In this document: positions 7,692 to 16,419 of the stretch, piece after piece
How positions within the stretch are numbered: the stretch's first letter is position 1
Layout of the letters: every line of letters begins with the position of its first letter
Origin: Paenibacillus sp. Soil787
GTDB taxonomy: Bacteria > Bacillota > Bacilli > Paenibacillales > NBRC-103111
Assembly: GCF_001429545.1 (NCBI RefSeq)
Contig: NZ_LMSP01000001.1
Coordinates: forward strand, 28,983-92,982
Reading direction: 5' to 3'
Length of the DNA stretch: 64,000 nucleotides
Translations under genes and position numbers: made by a program
The notes under the pieces: generated by a model
Databases searched by the model: none
What the model saw: the letters and a program-made list of their open reading frames with translations, nothing else
Told to the model about the DNA's origin: nothing

Positions 7692-7812
7692 CGTATTCGT
7701 TCCCTTTCTATGATAAACTCGAATGTGCTTAGCTATGCTTCTGTTATACCACAAGGCTTATGAATCTGAAAATGAGAGTCTCTTACTATTACCCAAGGTG
7801 GGATTCTTCTGC

Positions 7813-7818
7813 TATAAT
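7813..7818 (+). promoter_or_regulatory. Candidate -10 of the CapA-like gene
   Basis: TATAAT lies 28 bp before the TTG start. A weak -35 (TTACCC, 7789-7794) sits 18 bp upstream. Confidence 0.45.
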
Positions 7819-7845
7819 TTGTAGGGGGAAAGGGGAATGTTTTGA

Positions 7846-9123
7846 TTGGAATCCAGACAAGATCGTCACCGTAAACCGAAAAAAGAACGCTCTACGAACA
7901 AGAAGACCCCGCTCAAAGTAATTGGGGGACTTACGCTTGCCGCAGCAGCTTGTTTTGTTATTGGCATAGGCGCTTCCTATTGGACATCGAACAGTAAATC
8001 CGCAGTTCAGCAAGATTCAGCATCATCACCTGGTGCAAGCGTTACACCTGTGCCAACCAAACCAACGAACACAGCGAATACACCGAGTGCGGAGCCAAAC
8101 GCAAAGTCTAGCCCAGAGTCTACGGCAAAAGCCGTTATCCCGACTCCTGCTCCTGCCGCATCGAGTGAGCCCACGAGCAGTGGCGGGCAAGTGAAGTTAA
8201 CTTTTGTGGGTGATGTATTGATGGCCTCCAAAGTGGAAGATATTTTAAAACAAAAAGGCTATGATTACCCTTATACGAATGTAAAAGACTTTCTGAGCAA
8301 GCCCGATTTTACGATTGCTAATCTAGAAACACCCATAACGACAAGAGGTACAGTTCAAAATAAGGATTACGTCTATCGTTCTTCGCCGATGGCGTTGCCT
8401 GCCCTAAAAGCTTCCGGAATTGATCTCGTTAATCTAGCAAATAACCATGTAATGGATTATGGTACAGAAGGTTTACTGGATACAATGGATGCCCTTGATC
8501 AAGAGGGCGTTAAGCGAGTTGGAGCAGGTAAGGATTTGGAAGAAGCTTACCGACCTGTCATTGTGGAAAAAGATGGTGTGAAGATTGCCTTCTTCGGCTT
8601 CAGCCGTGTCGTTCCAGAGGCTTCATGGAAAGCAGGTCCTGGCCATGCCGGCGTAGCTGAAACCTATAATTACAAGCTCCCGGTAGAAGCCATTGAGAAA
8701 GCAAAAGAAAGCGCTGATCTTGTTGTAGTCGTTACCCATTGGGGAGTGGAAAGAAGCGATAATCCAGATAAGAATCAGAAAGACCTGGCTCATCGTTACA
8801 TCGATGCTGGCGCTGATCTTATCGTGGGCGGCCATCCGCATGTCTTACAAGGCTTTGAGCAATATAAAGGCAAATGGATTGCTTATAGTCTAGGTAATTT
8901 CATTTTTACAACCAATGATACCCCGAAGACTTGGGAAACAGTTATTTTAGAGGCCGCATGTTCCAAAGACAAACAATGCGATATCCACCTTGTGCCAATT
9001 TTGACCAAAGCAGCACTGCCGACTCCGATGAGTACGGATGATGGCGCAAAGCTCTTTCAGCGTTTGAGTAAAATCTCGATAGGCGCTCAAGTGGACGCGC
9101 AAGGAAATGTTAGTAAGAAATAA
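7846..9123 (+). CDS. CapA family protein, membrane anchored
   Basis: A 425-residue protein starting at TTG with AAAGGGG 10 nt upstream. A basic N-terminus is followed by one membrane helix (about residues 27-47, GGLTLAAAACFVIGIGA), a low-complexity Ser/Ala/Pro/Thr linker (about 50-115) and a CapA/PgsA-type metallophosphoesterase-fold domain. Conserved elements include FVGDVLMA, NLETPITT, NLANNHVMDYG, VTHWGVE and GGHPHVLQG. PgsA members take part in poly-gamma-glutamate capsule synthesis, but no pgsB or pgsC lies nearby, so capsule production is not supported. The domain faces outside the cell. A FAH-family gene follows after 17 nt, probably co-transcribed. Confidence 0.85.
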   Translation: MESRQDRHRKPKKERSTNKKTPLKVIGGLTLAAAACFVIGIGASYWTSNSKSAVQQDSASSPGASVTPVPTKPTNTANTPSAEPNAKSSPESTAKAVIPTPAPAASSEPTSSGGQVKLTFVGDVLMASKVEDILKQKGYDYPYTNVKDFLSKPDFTIANLETPITTRGTVQNKDYVYRSSPMALPALKASGIDLVNLANNHVMDYGTEGLLDTMDALDQEGVKRVGAGKDLEEAYRPVIVEKDGVKIAFFGFSRVVPEASWKAGPGHAGVAETYNYKLPVEAIEKAKESADLVVVVTHWGVERSDNPDKNQKDLAHRYIDAGADLIVGGHPHVLQGFEQYKGKWIAYSLGNFIFTTNDTPKTWETVILEAACSKDKQCDIHLVPILTKAALPTPMSTDDGAKLFQRLSKISIGAQVDAQGNVSKK

Positions 9124-9140
9124 GATGAGGAGCAATCAAC

Positions 9141-9767
9141 ATGACAGAAGCTGTTCGCAATATTTACTGTGTAGGTCGCAACTACCGGGCACATGCCGCT
9201 GAACTGGGGAATGATGTTCCCGATCAACCCATGATTTTTACCAAGCCGACACATGCACTCGCCCCAATGAATGGGGGAGAATTGGCGCTTCCCGGTGATC
9301 AAGGTGAGATTCACTATGAAGCCGAGCTTGTTCTACATATCGCTAAGCCTTATACAGAAGGCATCCAAGTGGATGAGATTGTCGATAAGTATGCACTCGG
9401 TATTGACTTTACACTTCGGGATGTTCAAAACGTCATTAAGAAGAAGGGTCAGCCGTGGCTGCCTGCCAAAGGATTTCTGAATTCAGCGCCAATCAGTACA
9501 TTCCGACCATTCCCAGGAGCTTCGAAGCTGTCGGAAACGAACTTCCAGCTTCGCCAGAATGGACAGGTTGTTCAGAACGGCAACATTAGCAATATGATCT
9601 TCAATCTTCAAACCATCATTGATTACATTGCCAAGCATTATGGTTTAGGTGCTGGCGATATCATCTATACGGGTACTCCTGAAGGGGTAGGTCCTGTGCA
9701 TCAAGGTGATCGCATGGAGCTGTTATGGGGAGAAGAAGTATTTGGAGCAGTTACGATTAACATGTAA
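9141..9767 (+). CDS. Fumarylacetoacetate hydrolase family protein
   Basis: A 208-residue single FAH domain. The metal site is visible as HYEAELV (two Glu) and GIDFTLRDVQ (Asp), with the substrate loop GRNYRAHAAELG at the start. Members cleave or decarboxylate beta-keto acids (acylpyruvase, oxaloacetate decarboxylase, YisK-like). With no pathway neighbours I cannot choose. GAGGAG 8 nt before the ATG and a 17-nt gap from the CapA gene suggest a two-gene transcript. Confidence 0.87.
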   Translation: MTEAVRNIYCVGRNYRAHAAELGNDVPDQPMIFTKPTHALAPMNGGELALPGDQGEIHYEAELVLHIAKPYTEGIQVDEIVDKYALGIDFTLRDVQNVIKKKGQPWLPAKGFLNSAPISTFRPFPGASKLSETNFQLRQNGQVVQNGNISNMIFNLQTIIDYIAKHYGLGAGDIIYTGTPEGVGPVHQGDRMELLWGEEVFGAVTINM

Positions 9768-9773
9768 CAAATT

Positions 9774-9829
9774 TAAGGGCAGTCTCTTAAGGTCATTAAT
9801 GACCTGAGAGAACTGCCCTTTATTTTTCT
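9774..9829. terminator. Bidirectional terminator
   Basis: AAGGGCAGT..CTCT pairs with AGAGA..ACTGCCCTT around an inner AGGTCATTAATGACCT palindrome, followed by TTTATTTTTC. It lies between the FAH gene and the convergent HD-GYP gene. Confidence 0.85.
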
Positions 9830-9833
9830 TTGA

Positions 9834-11021
9834 TCAAACTTCGGTTGAATCCTCTAAAGCAGCGTCTGAATATTCATCACGAACTCGAAGGATGGCCTGC
9901 AATTGTTGGAAAAATACATCAACCACTTTGGGGTCAAAATGTTCGCCTTGCTCCTCTTTAAACAAATTCAAGATCCGATCGAGCTCCCAAGCTTTTTTGT
10001 AAACACGCTCACTGCCGAGTGCATCGAATACGTCAGCAATCGCTGTAATTCGGCCATAGATGTGAATCTCTTCGCCTTTGATTCCGCGTGGGTATCCGCG
10101 CCCGTTCCATTTCTCATGATGCTCATAAGCAACAATAGCAGCCGTCTTCAGAATATGGCGATTGGAGTTCTTGAGCAAGTTATAACCAATACATGTATGG
10201 TTCTGCATCAATTTGAATTCATCATCCGTTAATTTCCCAGGTTTGTTTAAGACACTATCAGGGATAGCCACCTTACCGATATCATGCATAGGCGAAGCCA
10301 TTTTCAACAATTCAGCTTCTTCTTGACTCATACCTAATCCTAAGGCTAGGAGATAAGAATATTCCGCTACACGCTTCACGTGATTTCCTGTCTCTTTGGA
10401 CCTGTTCTCACCAATTGCCCCCATTCGGAAAATAATTTCTTTCTGCGTTTCCTCGATCTCGTTCGTAAGCAAAGCAGATTCTAATGACTTACCCGCGTAG
10501 GAGGAAGCTAACGTTAAATATTCCATGTCTTTATCTGAAAATTGTTCGCTTGCCGTCAGCTTATTAATGGCTTGGTAAGCCCCCATAATTTCACCTTGGC
10601 TGTTCCGGAACGGAATAACCATGAGAGCTTTGGTACGGTAACCTGTTATTTGGTCTGTTCGAAGAGCTCCATTCAGGAGATAGGACTTATACTCTTCATT
10701 CGTATATGCATCATGTATAAAAACGGCTTTATCATTCGTTACAGCATAGCCGACAAGGCCAGCCGTACTAGGAATTCGAATTTCGTCGAGACCGTGAGCT
10801 ACTTTGGAGCATAACTCATTTTTGTTCGAATCAAGCAACCAAACTGTACAACGATCAGAGACAATCATCTCTCGTCCCATATCGGCCATCAGCATAAGTA
10901 CATTGTCTAGGATTCGTTCGTTCGCAATTTTGGCTGCATAGTTAAAAATGACACGCAGCATTTCCTGAGGATCCAGGTCTCTTTTTAACTGGGGTGTTGT
11001 ATTGAATTGATCGTTCTCCAT
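9834..11021 (-). CDS. GAF and HD-GYP domain protein, candidate c-di-GMP phosphodiesterase
   Basis: A 395-residue cytosolic protein. An N-terminal GAF domain (about 25-185, with SDRCTVWLLD) is followed by an HD-GYP domain (about 200-375). The HD metal site (MHDIGKVAIPD) and the GYP signature in HHEKWNGRGYPRG are intact. HD-GYP proteins hydrolyse cyclic di-GMP to pGpG or GMP, and the GAF domain would sense a small ligand. AGGAGG lies 5 nt before the ATG. It has no operon partner. The c-di-GMP riboswitch 7 kb away shows that the second messenger is used in this genome. Confidence 0.9.
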   Translation of the reverse strand: MENDQFNTTPQLKRDLDPQEMLRVIFNYAAKIANERILDNVLMLMADMGREMIVSDRCTVWLLDSNKNELCSKVAHGLDEIRIPSTAGLVGYAVTNDKAVFIHDAYTNEEYKSYLLNGALRTDQITGYRTKALMVIPFRNSQGEIMGAYQAINKLTASEQFSDKDMEYLTLASSYAGKSLESALLTNEIEETQKEIIFRMGAIGENRSKETGNHVKRVAEYSYLLALGLGMSQEEAELLKMASPMHDIGKVAIPDSVLNKPGKLTDDEFKLMQNHTCIGYNLLKNSNRHILKTAAIVAYEHHEKWNGRGYPRGIKGEEIHIYGRITAIADVFDALGSERVYKKAWELDRILNLFKEEQGEHFDPKVVDVFFQQLQAILRVRDEYSDAALEDSTEV

Positions 11022-11213
11022 ATCAGCCTCCTAACATTCACCGAATTTAGTTTATCATAAATTTCATAGAAATTGGTTATATCAACTCGAGTTAACCGAA
11101 ATTTTAGATGAATTTGTCGATAGATATGGAAAGGATCGTAAACATGATGCCTCGAATACGACTATGATACAATTAGAGTAATTTTTAAACGGTCTATAAA
11201 GGAATGGAAGAGA

Positions 11214-12041
11214 ATGGGAGTGCTGCTTGTGGAGTGGATTTGGGGTTTAGCAGGAAGCTTGATTATCGCAGGTGCGGCTTATTGGAAGAGATCCTTATCC
11301 TTATCGGGCTTGGCAGCTGCTGTGCTGCTCGGTACATCGATGTATGCACTGGGAAGCTTAGCTTGGTTTGGGACACTTATCGCCTTCTTCGTATCTTCTA
11401 CCTTATTGTCAAAACTCAAGCATCAACGTAAATCCGCAGCAGAAAGCGGTTATGCCAAAGGTGGAAGACGCGATGCCGGACAAGTTGCTGCGAATGGCGG
11501 TCTTGGTTTATTGCTATGTCTAGGGAATGCAGTTTGGCCCGATCCAACTTGGTGGATTGTATTTGTTGGGGTTATGGCAACAGTCAATGCGGACACTTGG
11601 GCTACGGAAATAGGCGGAATGAGTAAGTCTACACCGCGTTCAATCATTAGCGGCAAGCATGTCCCAGCTGGCACATCGGGCGGTATAACGGGATTGGGAC
11701 TGCTGGCTTCATTGCTGGGAGGAGCATTCATTGGTTTGGTTAGTGGATGGTTCAGTCAAATAGGCGAGTCCGGATATGAGACAGGGATACTTGCAGCACT
11801 AATCATACTGGGTGCATTATCAGGTTTGATTGGTTCTTTGGCTGATTCTTGGCTTGGGGCGACGTTTCAAGTGATGTATCGGTGTAACGTTTGCGGGAAA
11901 ACCATCGAGAAACAGTTTCATTGCAACCAGAAAGCCGCACAAATTCGCGGTATGAGTTGGATGACAAATGATAGGGTCAATGCAGTATCCTCGTTAGTCG
12001 GAGGCATTATGTGTTTAGTAATAAGTATTTTGATATTTTAA
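11214..12041 (+). CDS. DUF92 family membrane protein
   Basis: A 275-residue multi-span membrane protein of the DUF92/TIGR00297 family, whose plant and cyanobacterial relatives include the phytyl phosphate kinase VTE6. Family landmarks are ANGGLGLLL, NADTWATEIGG, GTSGGITGLG and GSLADSWLGATFQ, followed by a CXXC pair (RCNVCGKT). About six hydrophobic segments. A role as a CTP-dependent polyprenyl kinase is possible but unproven in Firmicutes. AAGGAA precedes the ATG. Confidence 0.85.
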   Translation: MGVLLVEWIWGLAGSLIIAGAAYWKRSLSLSGLAAAVLLGTSMYALGSLAWFGTLIAFFVSSTLLSKLKHQRKSAAESGYAKGGRRDAGQVAANGGLGLLLCLGNAVWPDPTWWIVFVGVMATVNADTWATEIGGMSKSTPRSIISGKHVPAGTSGGITGLGLLASLLGGAFIGLVSGWFSQIGESGYETGILAALIILGALSGLIGSLADSWLGATFQVMYRCNVCGKTIEKQFHCNQKAAQIRGMSWMTNDRVNAVSSLVGGIMCLVISILIF

Positions 12042-12054
12042 AATAACTACAAAG

Positions 12055-12090
12055 CAACCCTACTGCAATCTGTGCAGCAGGGTTGTTTTT
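12055..12090. terminator. Bidirectional terminator
   Basis: CAACCCT-CTGCA pairs with TGCAG-CAGGGTTG and is followed by TTTTTG. It separates the DUF92 gene from the convergent LapA-domain gene. Confidence 0.85.
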
Positions 12091-12096
12091 GTATGC

Positions 12097-12414
12097 TTAA
12101 TGAACCGTTGAACCACTGGGTTCCGTTTGATCTTTATCATGCGCCGGTTGCGGGGGAGTTGAGGGAAACAAGGCATCCTGAAGCTGCTTTTCCAACTGGC
12201 GAACTTTGCGCTGCAGCTTGTACTGGCGTACCATTCCGAAGAGGCCAACAATCAGCCCGCCTAACAAGGTTGATGTTAAAATGACAAGGATCAAGGGTGT
12301 GGATGTTTGAGCAAACATGAAATTGACTTGAACCGGTTCGACATTAATGACGGCAAAAACAGCCGTTATGAGAGCGAATACTAAAGCAGATATGAGAATC
12401 CACTGCATCTTCAT
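12097..12414 (-). CDS. LapA-domain (DUF1049) membrane protein
   Basis: A 105-residue protein with two membrane helices (WILISALVFALITAVFAVI and LILVILTSTLLGGLIVGLF) joined by the characteristic NVEPVQVNF segment, then a short basic coiled coil and a polar tail. The layout is that of LapA/DUF1049. In Gram-negatives LapA works with LapB in LPS assembly control; here there is no LPS, so the role is unknown. AAAGGA precedes the ATG. Confidence 0.82.
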   Translation of the reverse strand: MKMQWILISALVFALITAVFAVINVEPVQVNFMFAQTSTPLILVILTSTLLGGLIVGLFGMVRQYKLQRKVRQLEKQLQDALFPSTPPQPAHDKDQTEPSGSTVH

Positions 12415-12436
12415 CCATCATTCATCCTTTCACCCC

Positions 12437-12463
12437 AAATAAACGGCTACGCCGTCCTTAGAA
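12437..12463 (-). repeat. Terminal fragment of dispersed element I
   Basis: AATAAACGGCTACGCCGTCCTTAG matches the end of the 150-bp element seen in full at 32914 and 53952 (ATAAACGACTACGTCGTCCTT). Only the terminal 25 bp or so are recognisable. Confidence 0.45.
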
Positions 12464-12508
12464 ATATAGCCGACTTATCATGTGAAACTTATAAATTCTT
12501 ATATGTTG

Positions 12509-12545
12509 AGAAAAGGTTGAAGGCGCACGCCCTCAACCTCTTTCA
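12509..12545 (-). terminator. Terminator of pepF
   Basis: On the minus strand GAGGTTGAGGGCG pairs with CGCCTTCAACCTTTTC around a short loop, ending in TTTTC. It lies directly after the pepF stop. Confidence 0.75.
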
Positions 12546-12551
12546 GAACAA

Positions 12552-14342
12552 TTACTTCGTTAACTCTTCCATTTGATCAAGCAGGGAGCTGAAGACACTC
12601 ATCGCTTGCTTGATTGGTTCCGGTGTGGACATGTCTACACCGGCTTTTTTCAAGATGTTCAGTGAGTAGTCGCTGCCGCCGCTTTTTAAGAAGCCCAAGT
12701 AACGGTCTACGGCCGGCTGGCCTTCATCGAGAATCTGTTTCGCGAAGCTGGTTGCTGCCGAGAAGCCAGTTGCGTATTTGTACACATAGAAGCTGTTGTA
12801 GAAGTGAGGAATTCGAGCCCATTCCATCTCGATATCCTGATCCACGACCATGGCATTCCCATGGTACAGCTTATTCAAGCCATAGTAGATTTCGCTAAAT
12901 TCCTGTGGTGTCAGAGAATCCCCATTTTCTGATCTCTCATGCGTAATCATTTCGAATTCAGCAAACATCGTCTGACGGAATACCGTTGTTCTGAACTGAT
13001 CCGCGTAGTAAGTAAGCAAGTAAAGCTTTTCTTTCGGATCGGTTACACGTTTCAATAAGTAGTCCATGAGCAGTGCCTCATTAAGCGTAGAAGCGACTTC
13101 CGCAAGGAAAATCGTATACTGCGCGTAGCGGTACTCTTGGTTCTCATCAGACAAATACGAATGAATGGCGTGACCCATTTCGTGTGTCAATGTGAACATG
13201 CTGTTCAGGTTTTCCTTATGATTCAGAAGCACGTAAGGATGTGTGCCATAGGCACCCCAGCTGTAAGCGCCGTTTCGCTTATTTTTGTTTTCATATACAT
13301 CGATCCAGTGGTTATCAAAGCCGTCTTGAAGAATTTTTAAGTAGTTTTCGCCGAGTGGCGCTAAGCTTTTCTTAATTTCTTCCTTGGCTTGCTGGTAGGT
13401 GATGTCCATCTTGAACTCTTCAACCAGCGGGGCAAAAAGGTCGTACATATGTAATTCATCGACTTTAAGCAGCTTCTTGCGGAGCTTCAGATAACGCTGC
13501 AGCTGCGGCAAAGAATCGTGAATCGTGGAAATTAAGTTCGTATACACTTCTTTCTTAATATTGTCCCCAAACAGGGTGGATTCAAGAACGGAAGGGTACT
13601 TACGAGCTTTGGCATAAAAGATATTTTTATTAATATTCGCGCTAAGCGTTGCGCCAATTGTATTCTTATTGTTGCGATAAGTTTCGTAGACAGCATGGAA
13701 GGCGTTTTTTCGAACTTCGGCATTGCGGTTCTCTAGGAATTGAATGTAACTTCCATGAGTAAGTTCGACTTCTTCGCCTTTTTCGTTCTTAATTTTCGGG
13801 AATTTCAAATCGGCATTGTTCAGCATACCGAAAATGGTGCTTGGCGCTCCGGCCATGTTACCCGCTTGAGCAAGCAGGGCTTCCTGATCCTTGGATAGCG
13901 TATGCGGCTTCTGGCGAATCATTTCTTCGAGAGTGTCCTTATAGAAAGATAATGAAGGATCGTTCACCAGCTGCTGAAGCTTTTCATCCGATAAACTGAG
14001 AATTTCCGGTGAAATAAAGGAGAGCGCTTCTCCTACTTCGACACTAATTTTTTTTGCTTTATCCGATAAGGCCTGGTAGGTTGGTTCTGCTGTATCTTCA
14101 TGATGTTTCATGTTGGCATACACATACAGTCTTTCTGTTTTCACAGAGACTTCATCTTCCAACTGGAAACACTGCTTTACCGTAGCGGAATCGCTGAGTT
14201 TTCCTTGGAAGGCGCTGATTTTGCCAAGCGAGTTTTTCACATTCTGAAATTCCTGTTCCCAAGCCTTCTGATCGGCGAATAAATCCTCCAGATTCCATCG
14301 GTGCTCGGCCGGTACTTGCTTGCGATCCAATATTTGAGTCAT
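12552..14342 (-). CDS. pepF: Oligoendopeptidase F (M3 family)
   Basis: A 596-residue zinc oligopeptidase. The catalytic HExxH is in THEMGHAIHS, with the downstream M3 Glu in FLAEVASTLNE. The N-terminal PepF domain starts RWNLEDLFADQ. The frame is open back to 14555. I use ATG 14342 because AGGAGGG lies 5 nt upstream and this is the family's usual length. However, ATG 14462 also has GGGAG at 10 nt and would add a signal-peptide-like segment (WIYVTAAMGLLLSSIPA), so a secreted longer form is possible. The enzyme cleaves peptides of about 7-17 residues. Confidence 0.9.
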   Translation of the reverse strand: MTQILDRKQVPAEHRWNLEDLFADQKAWEQEFQNVKNSLGKISAFQGKLSDSATVKQCFQLEDEVSVKTERLYVYANMKHHEDTAEPTYQALSDKAKKISVEVGEALSFISPEILSLSDEKLQQLVNDPSLSFYKDTLEEMIRQKPHTLSKDQEALLAQAGNMAGAPSTIFGMLNNADLKFPKIKNEKGEEVELTHGSYIQFLENRNAEVRKNAFHAVYETYRNNKNTIGATLSANINKNIFYAKARKYPSVLESTLFGDNIKKEVYTNLISTIHDSLPQLQRYLKLRKKLLKVDELHMYDLFAPLVEEFKMDITYQQAKEEIKKSLAPLGENYLKILQDGFDNHWIDVYENKNKRNGAYSWGAYGTHPYVLLNHKENLNSMFTLTHEMGHAIHSYLSDENQEYRYAQYTIFLAEVASTLNEALLMDYLLKRVTDPKEKLYLLTYYADQFRTTVFRQTMFAEFEMITHERSENGDSLTPQEFSEIYYGLNKLYHGNAMVVDQDIEMEWARIPHFYNSFYVYKYATGFSAATSFAKQILDEGQPAVDRYLGFLKSGGSDYSLNILKKAGVDMSTPEPIKQAMSVFSSLLDQMEELTK

Positions 14343-14590
14343 CGGAGCCCTCCTGTCCTTGTTTTGAGATTGGGGTAATCGGTTATCCTTGGCATGTAAT
14401 TCAGCTGCTGGGATCGAGCTTAGAAGTAGTCCCATAGCCGCAGTCACATAGATCCAGCGCATTACGGTCACGCTCCCGGCGTATTCCCACAAGGGATGAT
14501 CTTGATAAAATCCCATAACATGGTTTTCACCTAGTATGACCGTTAACCTATTCATTTATGATTATATGAAAAAGCTGGAAGGAAGTAAAT

Positions 14591-14785
14591 TTACTTTCCG
14601 GCTCCAAAGAAACTAATTAAGATTAGTACAAACGATAACGAGACCATGACAATCGCCAGCAAGGCTAGGTATCGTTTCATTTGTGCCGGAAGGCTGTCTT
14701 TTTTCATAATCAAAATGATGGCTAGGCAGAAGGATACGAGTACAAATGTGATGATAGATCCGGAATCGGCCATTGTTTGAATCAT
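14591..14785 (-). CDS. Small two-helix membrane protein, unknown
   Basis: About 64 residues with two hydrophobic segments (IITFVLVSFCLAIILIM and LALLAIVMVSLSFVLILI) separated by a basic loop (KKDSLPAQMKRY). Three in-frame ATGs are possible (14809, 14785, 14773). AGGG 6 nt before 14785 favours that one, but it is not decisive. It precedes pepF on the same strand. Family not recognised. Confidence 0.55.
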   Translation of the reverse strand: MIQTMADSGSIITFVLVSFCLAIILIMKKDSLPAQMKRYLALLAIVMVSLSFVLILISFFGAGK

Positions 14786-14862
14786 CCTTATCCCTATAGA
14801 GTATGACACTTGCTAACTAACGCATGTTAGTAACTTTCGCTGTGCAAATCAAAACTCCTTTT

Positions 14863-15699
14863 TCAGCCGGCATGCTGCATCGTTTCATCCGGATTTTCAT
14901 CATCCTCCGCTTTGACCAGGATGAACTTGCCGCGAGAATCCATTTTGACAGTAAACCGATCTTCAGCAGCAATCTGTGCTTCCTCACTTAATTCTTTAGG
15001 AAGTGTAAGCTGACCGCTGTCTCCAACTTCGACCTGGTAGCCAATCATTTTCGACCATTTACCGGCTGCAAGCACAACCACAGTGAGTAAGCCAATGAAT
15101 AACCATTTGCCAAGTGGATTTGAGCTGAAAATAGGGGCAAGGAACTTCTCGCCAGTAATCATCTTTCCAGCGGTTAATACGAGCACACCTGCACCGATAT
15201 ATAGGATTGACGGATATTTCTCAATCCATCGGATGAACAGTGTACTGCCCCAAACTACAATTGGCACACTTACCAGAAGCCCGATAATGACAAGTATGAA
15301 GTTACCGTGAGCAGCACCTGCTACAGCGATGACATTATCGAGACCCATCACGGCATCAGCCACAATAATCGTTCGAATGGCAGCCCAGATGCCGTCTTTG
15401 GCTTTAATATCTCCGTGATTCTTCTTTTCACTTAGCAGTTTATACGAAATCCAGAGGAGAAGAATACCGCCGGCCAGTAGAAGACCAGGAATTTTCAGAA
15501 GGGTAACGACAGCCATTGTTGCAAGAGCACGAATGAAGATGGCGCCTATCGTACCCAAGAGGATGACTTGTTTTTGTGTTTCTTTTTTCAAATTACGAGC
15601 AGCCATACCGATAACGATAGCGTTATCTCCCGCAAGCACCAAATCAATAAGAATAATGCTGAGCAGTGAGACGAAGAAACCTGTTGATAACCAATCCAT
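14863..15699 (-). CDS. TerC family integral membrane protein, probable Mn2+ exporter
   Basis: A 278-residue polytopic protein. The TerC acidic motifs are present in membrane helices: LAGDNAIVIGMA near residue 23 and ADAVMGLDNVIAVAGAA near 113. The C-terminus carries a small cytoplasmic beta-rich tail. TerC proteins such as Bacillus YceF/YkoY and the UPF0016-like exporters move manganese out of the cell or load exported metalloenzymes. The yybP-ykoY leader directly upstream, which senses Mn2+, strongly supports this. No tellurite genes are nearby. Confidence 0.9.
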   Translation of the reverse strand: MDWLSTGFFVSLLSIILIDLVLAGDNAIVIGMAARNLKKETQKQVILLGTIGAIFIRALATMAVVTLLKIPGLLLAGGILLLWISYKLLSEKKNHGDIKAKDGIWAAIRTIIVADAVMGLDNVIAVAGAAHGNFILVIIGLLVSVPIVVWGSTLFIRWIEKYPSILYIGAGVLVLTAGKMITGEKFLAPIFSSNPLGKWLFIGLLTVVVLAAGKWSKMIGYQVEVGDSGQLTLPKELSEEAQIAAEDRFTVKMDSRGKFILVKAEDDENPDETMQHAG

Positions 15700-15719
15700 G
15701 AGCGAACACTCCCTTTAGC

Positions 15720-15912
15720 GTATTTTTTGAAAAAAATAGAGCCTAGCACCGGTGACCGGTGAAGGCTCTAATTCATCAAAAAAGACCTTCACCAATAAAC
15801 ATGGCAAAGGTCTTGCTAACAACGTTGTCGTTGCCAATAAAGCCGGGACCTGATGAGGATCCGAATTGACGACTTTACTGTATCAGCTACTCCCCTTTGG
15901 AGTGATACGTAT
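15720..15912 (-). promoter_or_regulatory. yybP-ykoY Mn2+ riboswitch with tandem terminators
   Basis: Read on the minus strand from about 15905 the leader contains AAAGGGGAGTAGCTG, then GTCGTCAATTCGGAT, GGTCCCGGC, TTGGCAACGACAACGTT and GCAAGACCTTTGCC, the conserved order of the yybP-ykoY aptamer. The 3' aptamer strand AAGACCTT (complement of 15807-15814) can instead pair with AAGGTCTT before a T run (complement of 15778-15789), giving a terminator. A second hairpin, AGAGCC..GGCTCT plus seven T (complement of 15731-15769), follows before the TerC start. Mn2+ binding would free transcription of the exporter. Confidence 0.93.
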
Positions 15913-15973
15913 GAACTTATAACTTAATTATAAGAAGGGTGGATGTGAAAGTCAAGGCATTTGGACCAAAGAA

Positions 15974-16219
15974 TTAAACTTGTTTGAAAGCATCCATGAT
16001 GGCTTGCCATTCTTCATCTGTACCTTCAAATTTGTCTTTGGCAAACCGCTCGTTAGCCCAGTGTAACATAGCTGGCCGGCCGATGAAGGTGTGGCACTCT
16101 TCGCCCCATTGATCGGTTATTTCGGTCAGAACGATTTTGCTTCCTTGTACCTCGACATTCAGCATATTCCATTTATCTTTTTTGTAAATAACGTGTTTCT
16201 TAAAAGGTTGATTTGACAC
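15974..16219 (-). CDS. Unknown 81-residue cytosolic protein
   Basis: I do not recognise a family. The product is basic at the N-terminus (FKKHVIYKKDKWN), then mixed alpha/beta with a tryptophan-rich C-terminal helix region (GTDEEWQAIMDAFKQV). No signal or membrane segment. An upstream ATG at 16270 is in frame, but GTG 16219 has GAGGAAA at 7 nt and is preferred. It lies upstream of the TerC leader on the same strand and has its own context. Confidence 0.55.
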   Translation of the reverse strand: MSNQPFKKHVIYKKDKWNMLNVEVQGSKIVLTEITDQWGEECHTFIGRPAMLHWANERFAKDKFEGTDEEWQAIMDAFKQV

Positions 16220-16419
16220 TTGTTTTCCTCGTTTCTGCACTGAGCTCAAAGATATAAGCAATCGTACCACAAAAAGTGGCGATTTCCAAACAAGCAGCTG
16301 TCAATTTCTTGTTGCCTGCCATCAGGGTCCTATGATAAAATCCTCCTAATCCTTTCCATAGGGAATGGGCTATGAGGCAGTTAGGTAAGACCAAAGAGTC
16401 GAGCAGAGGAGAGATGAGC

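Noticed and set aside
7846..9123. Capsule (poly-gamma-glutamate) operon
   Set aside because: Only the CapA-like gene is present; no pgsB/capB or pgsC/capC neighbours.
14863..15699. Tellurite resistance gene
   Set aside because: TerC homology alone is not evidence; the Mn2+ riboswitch points to manganese and there are no terD-like neighbours.
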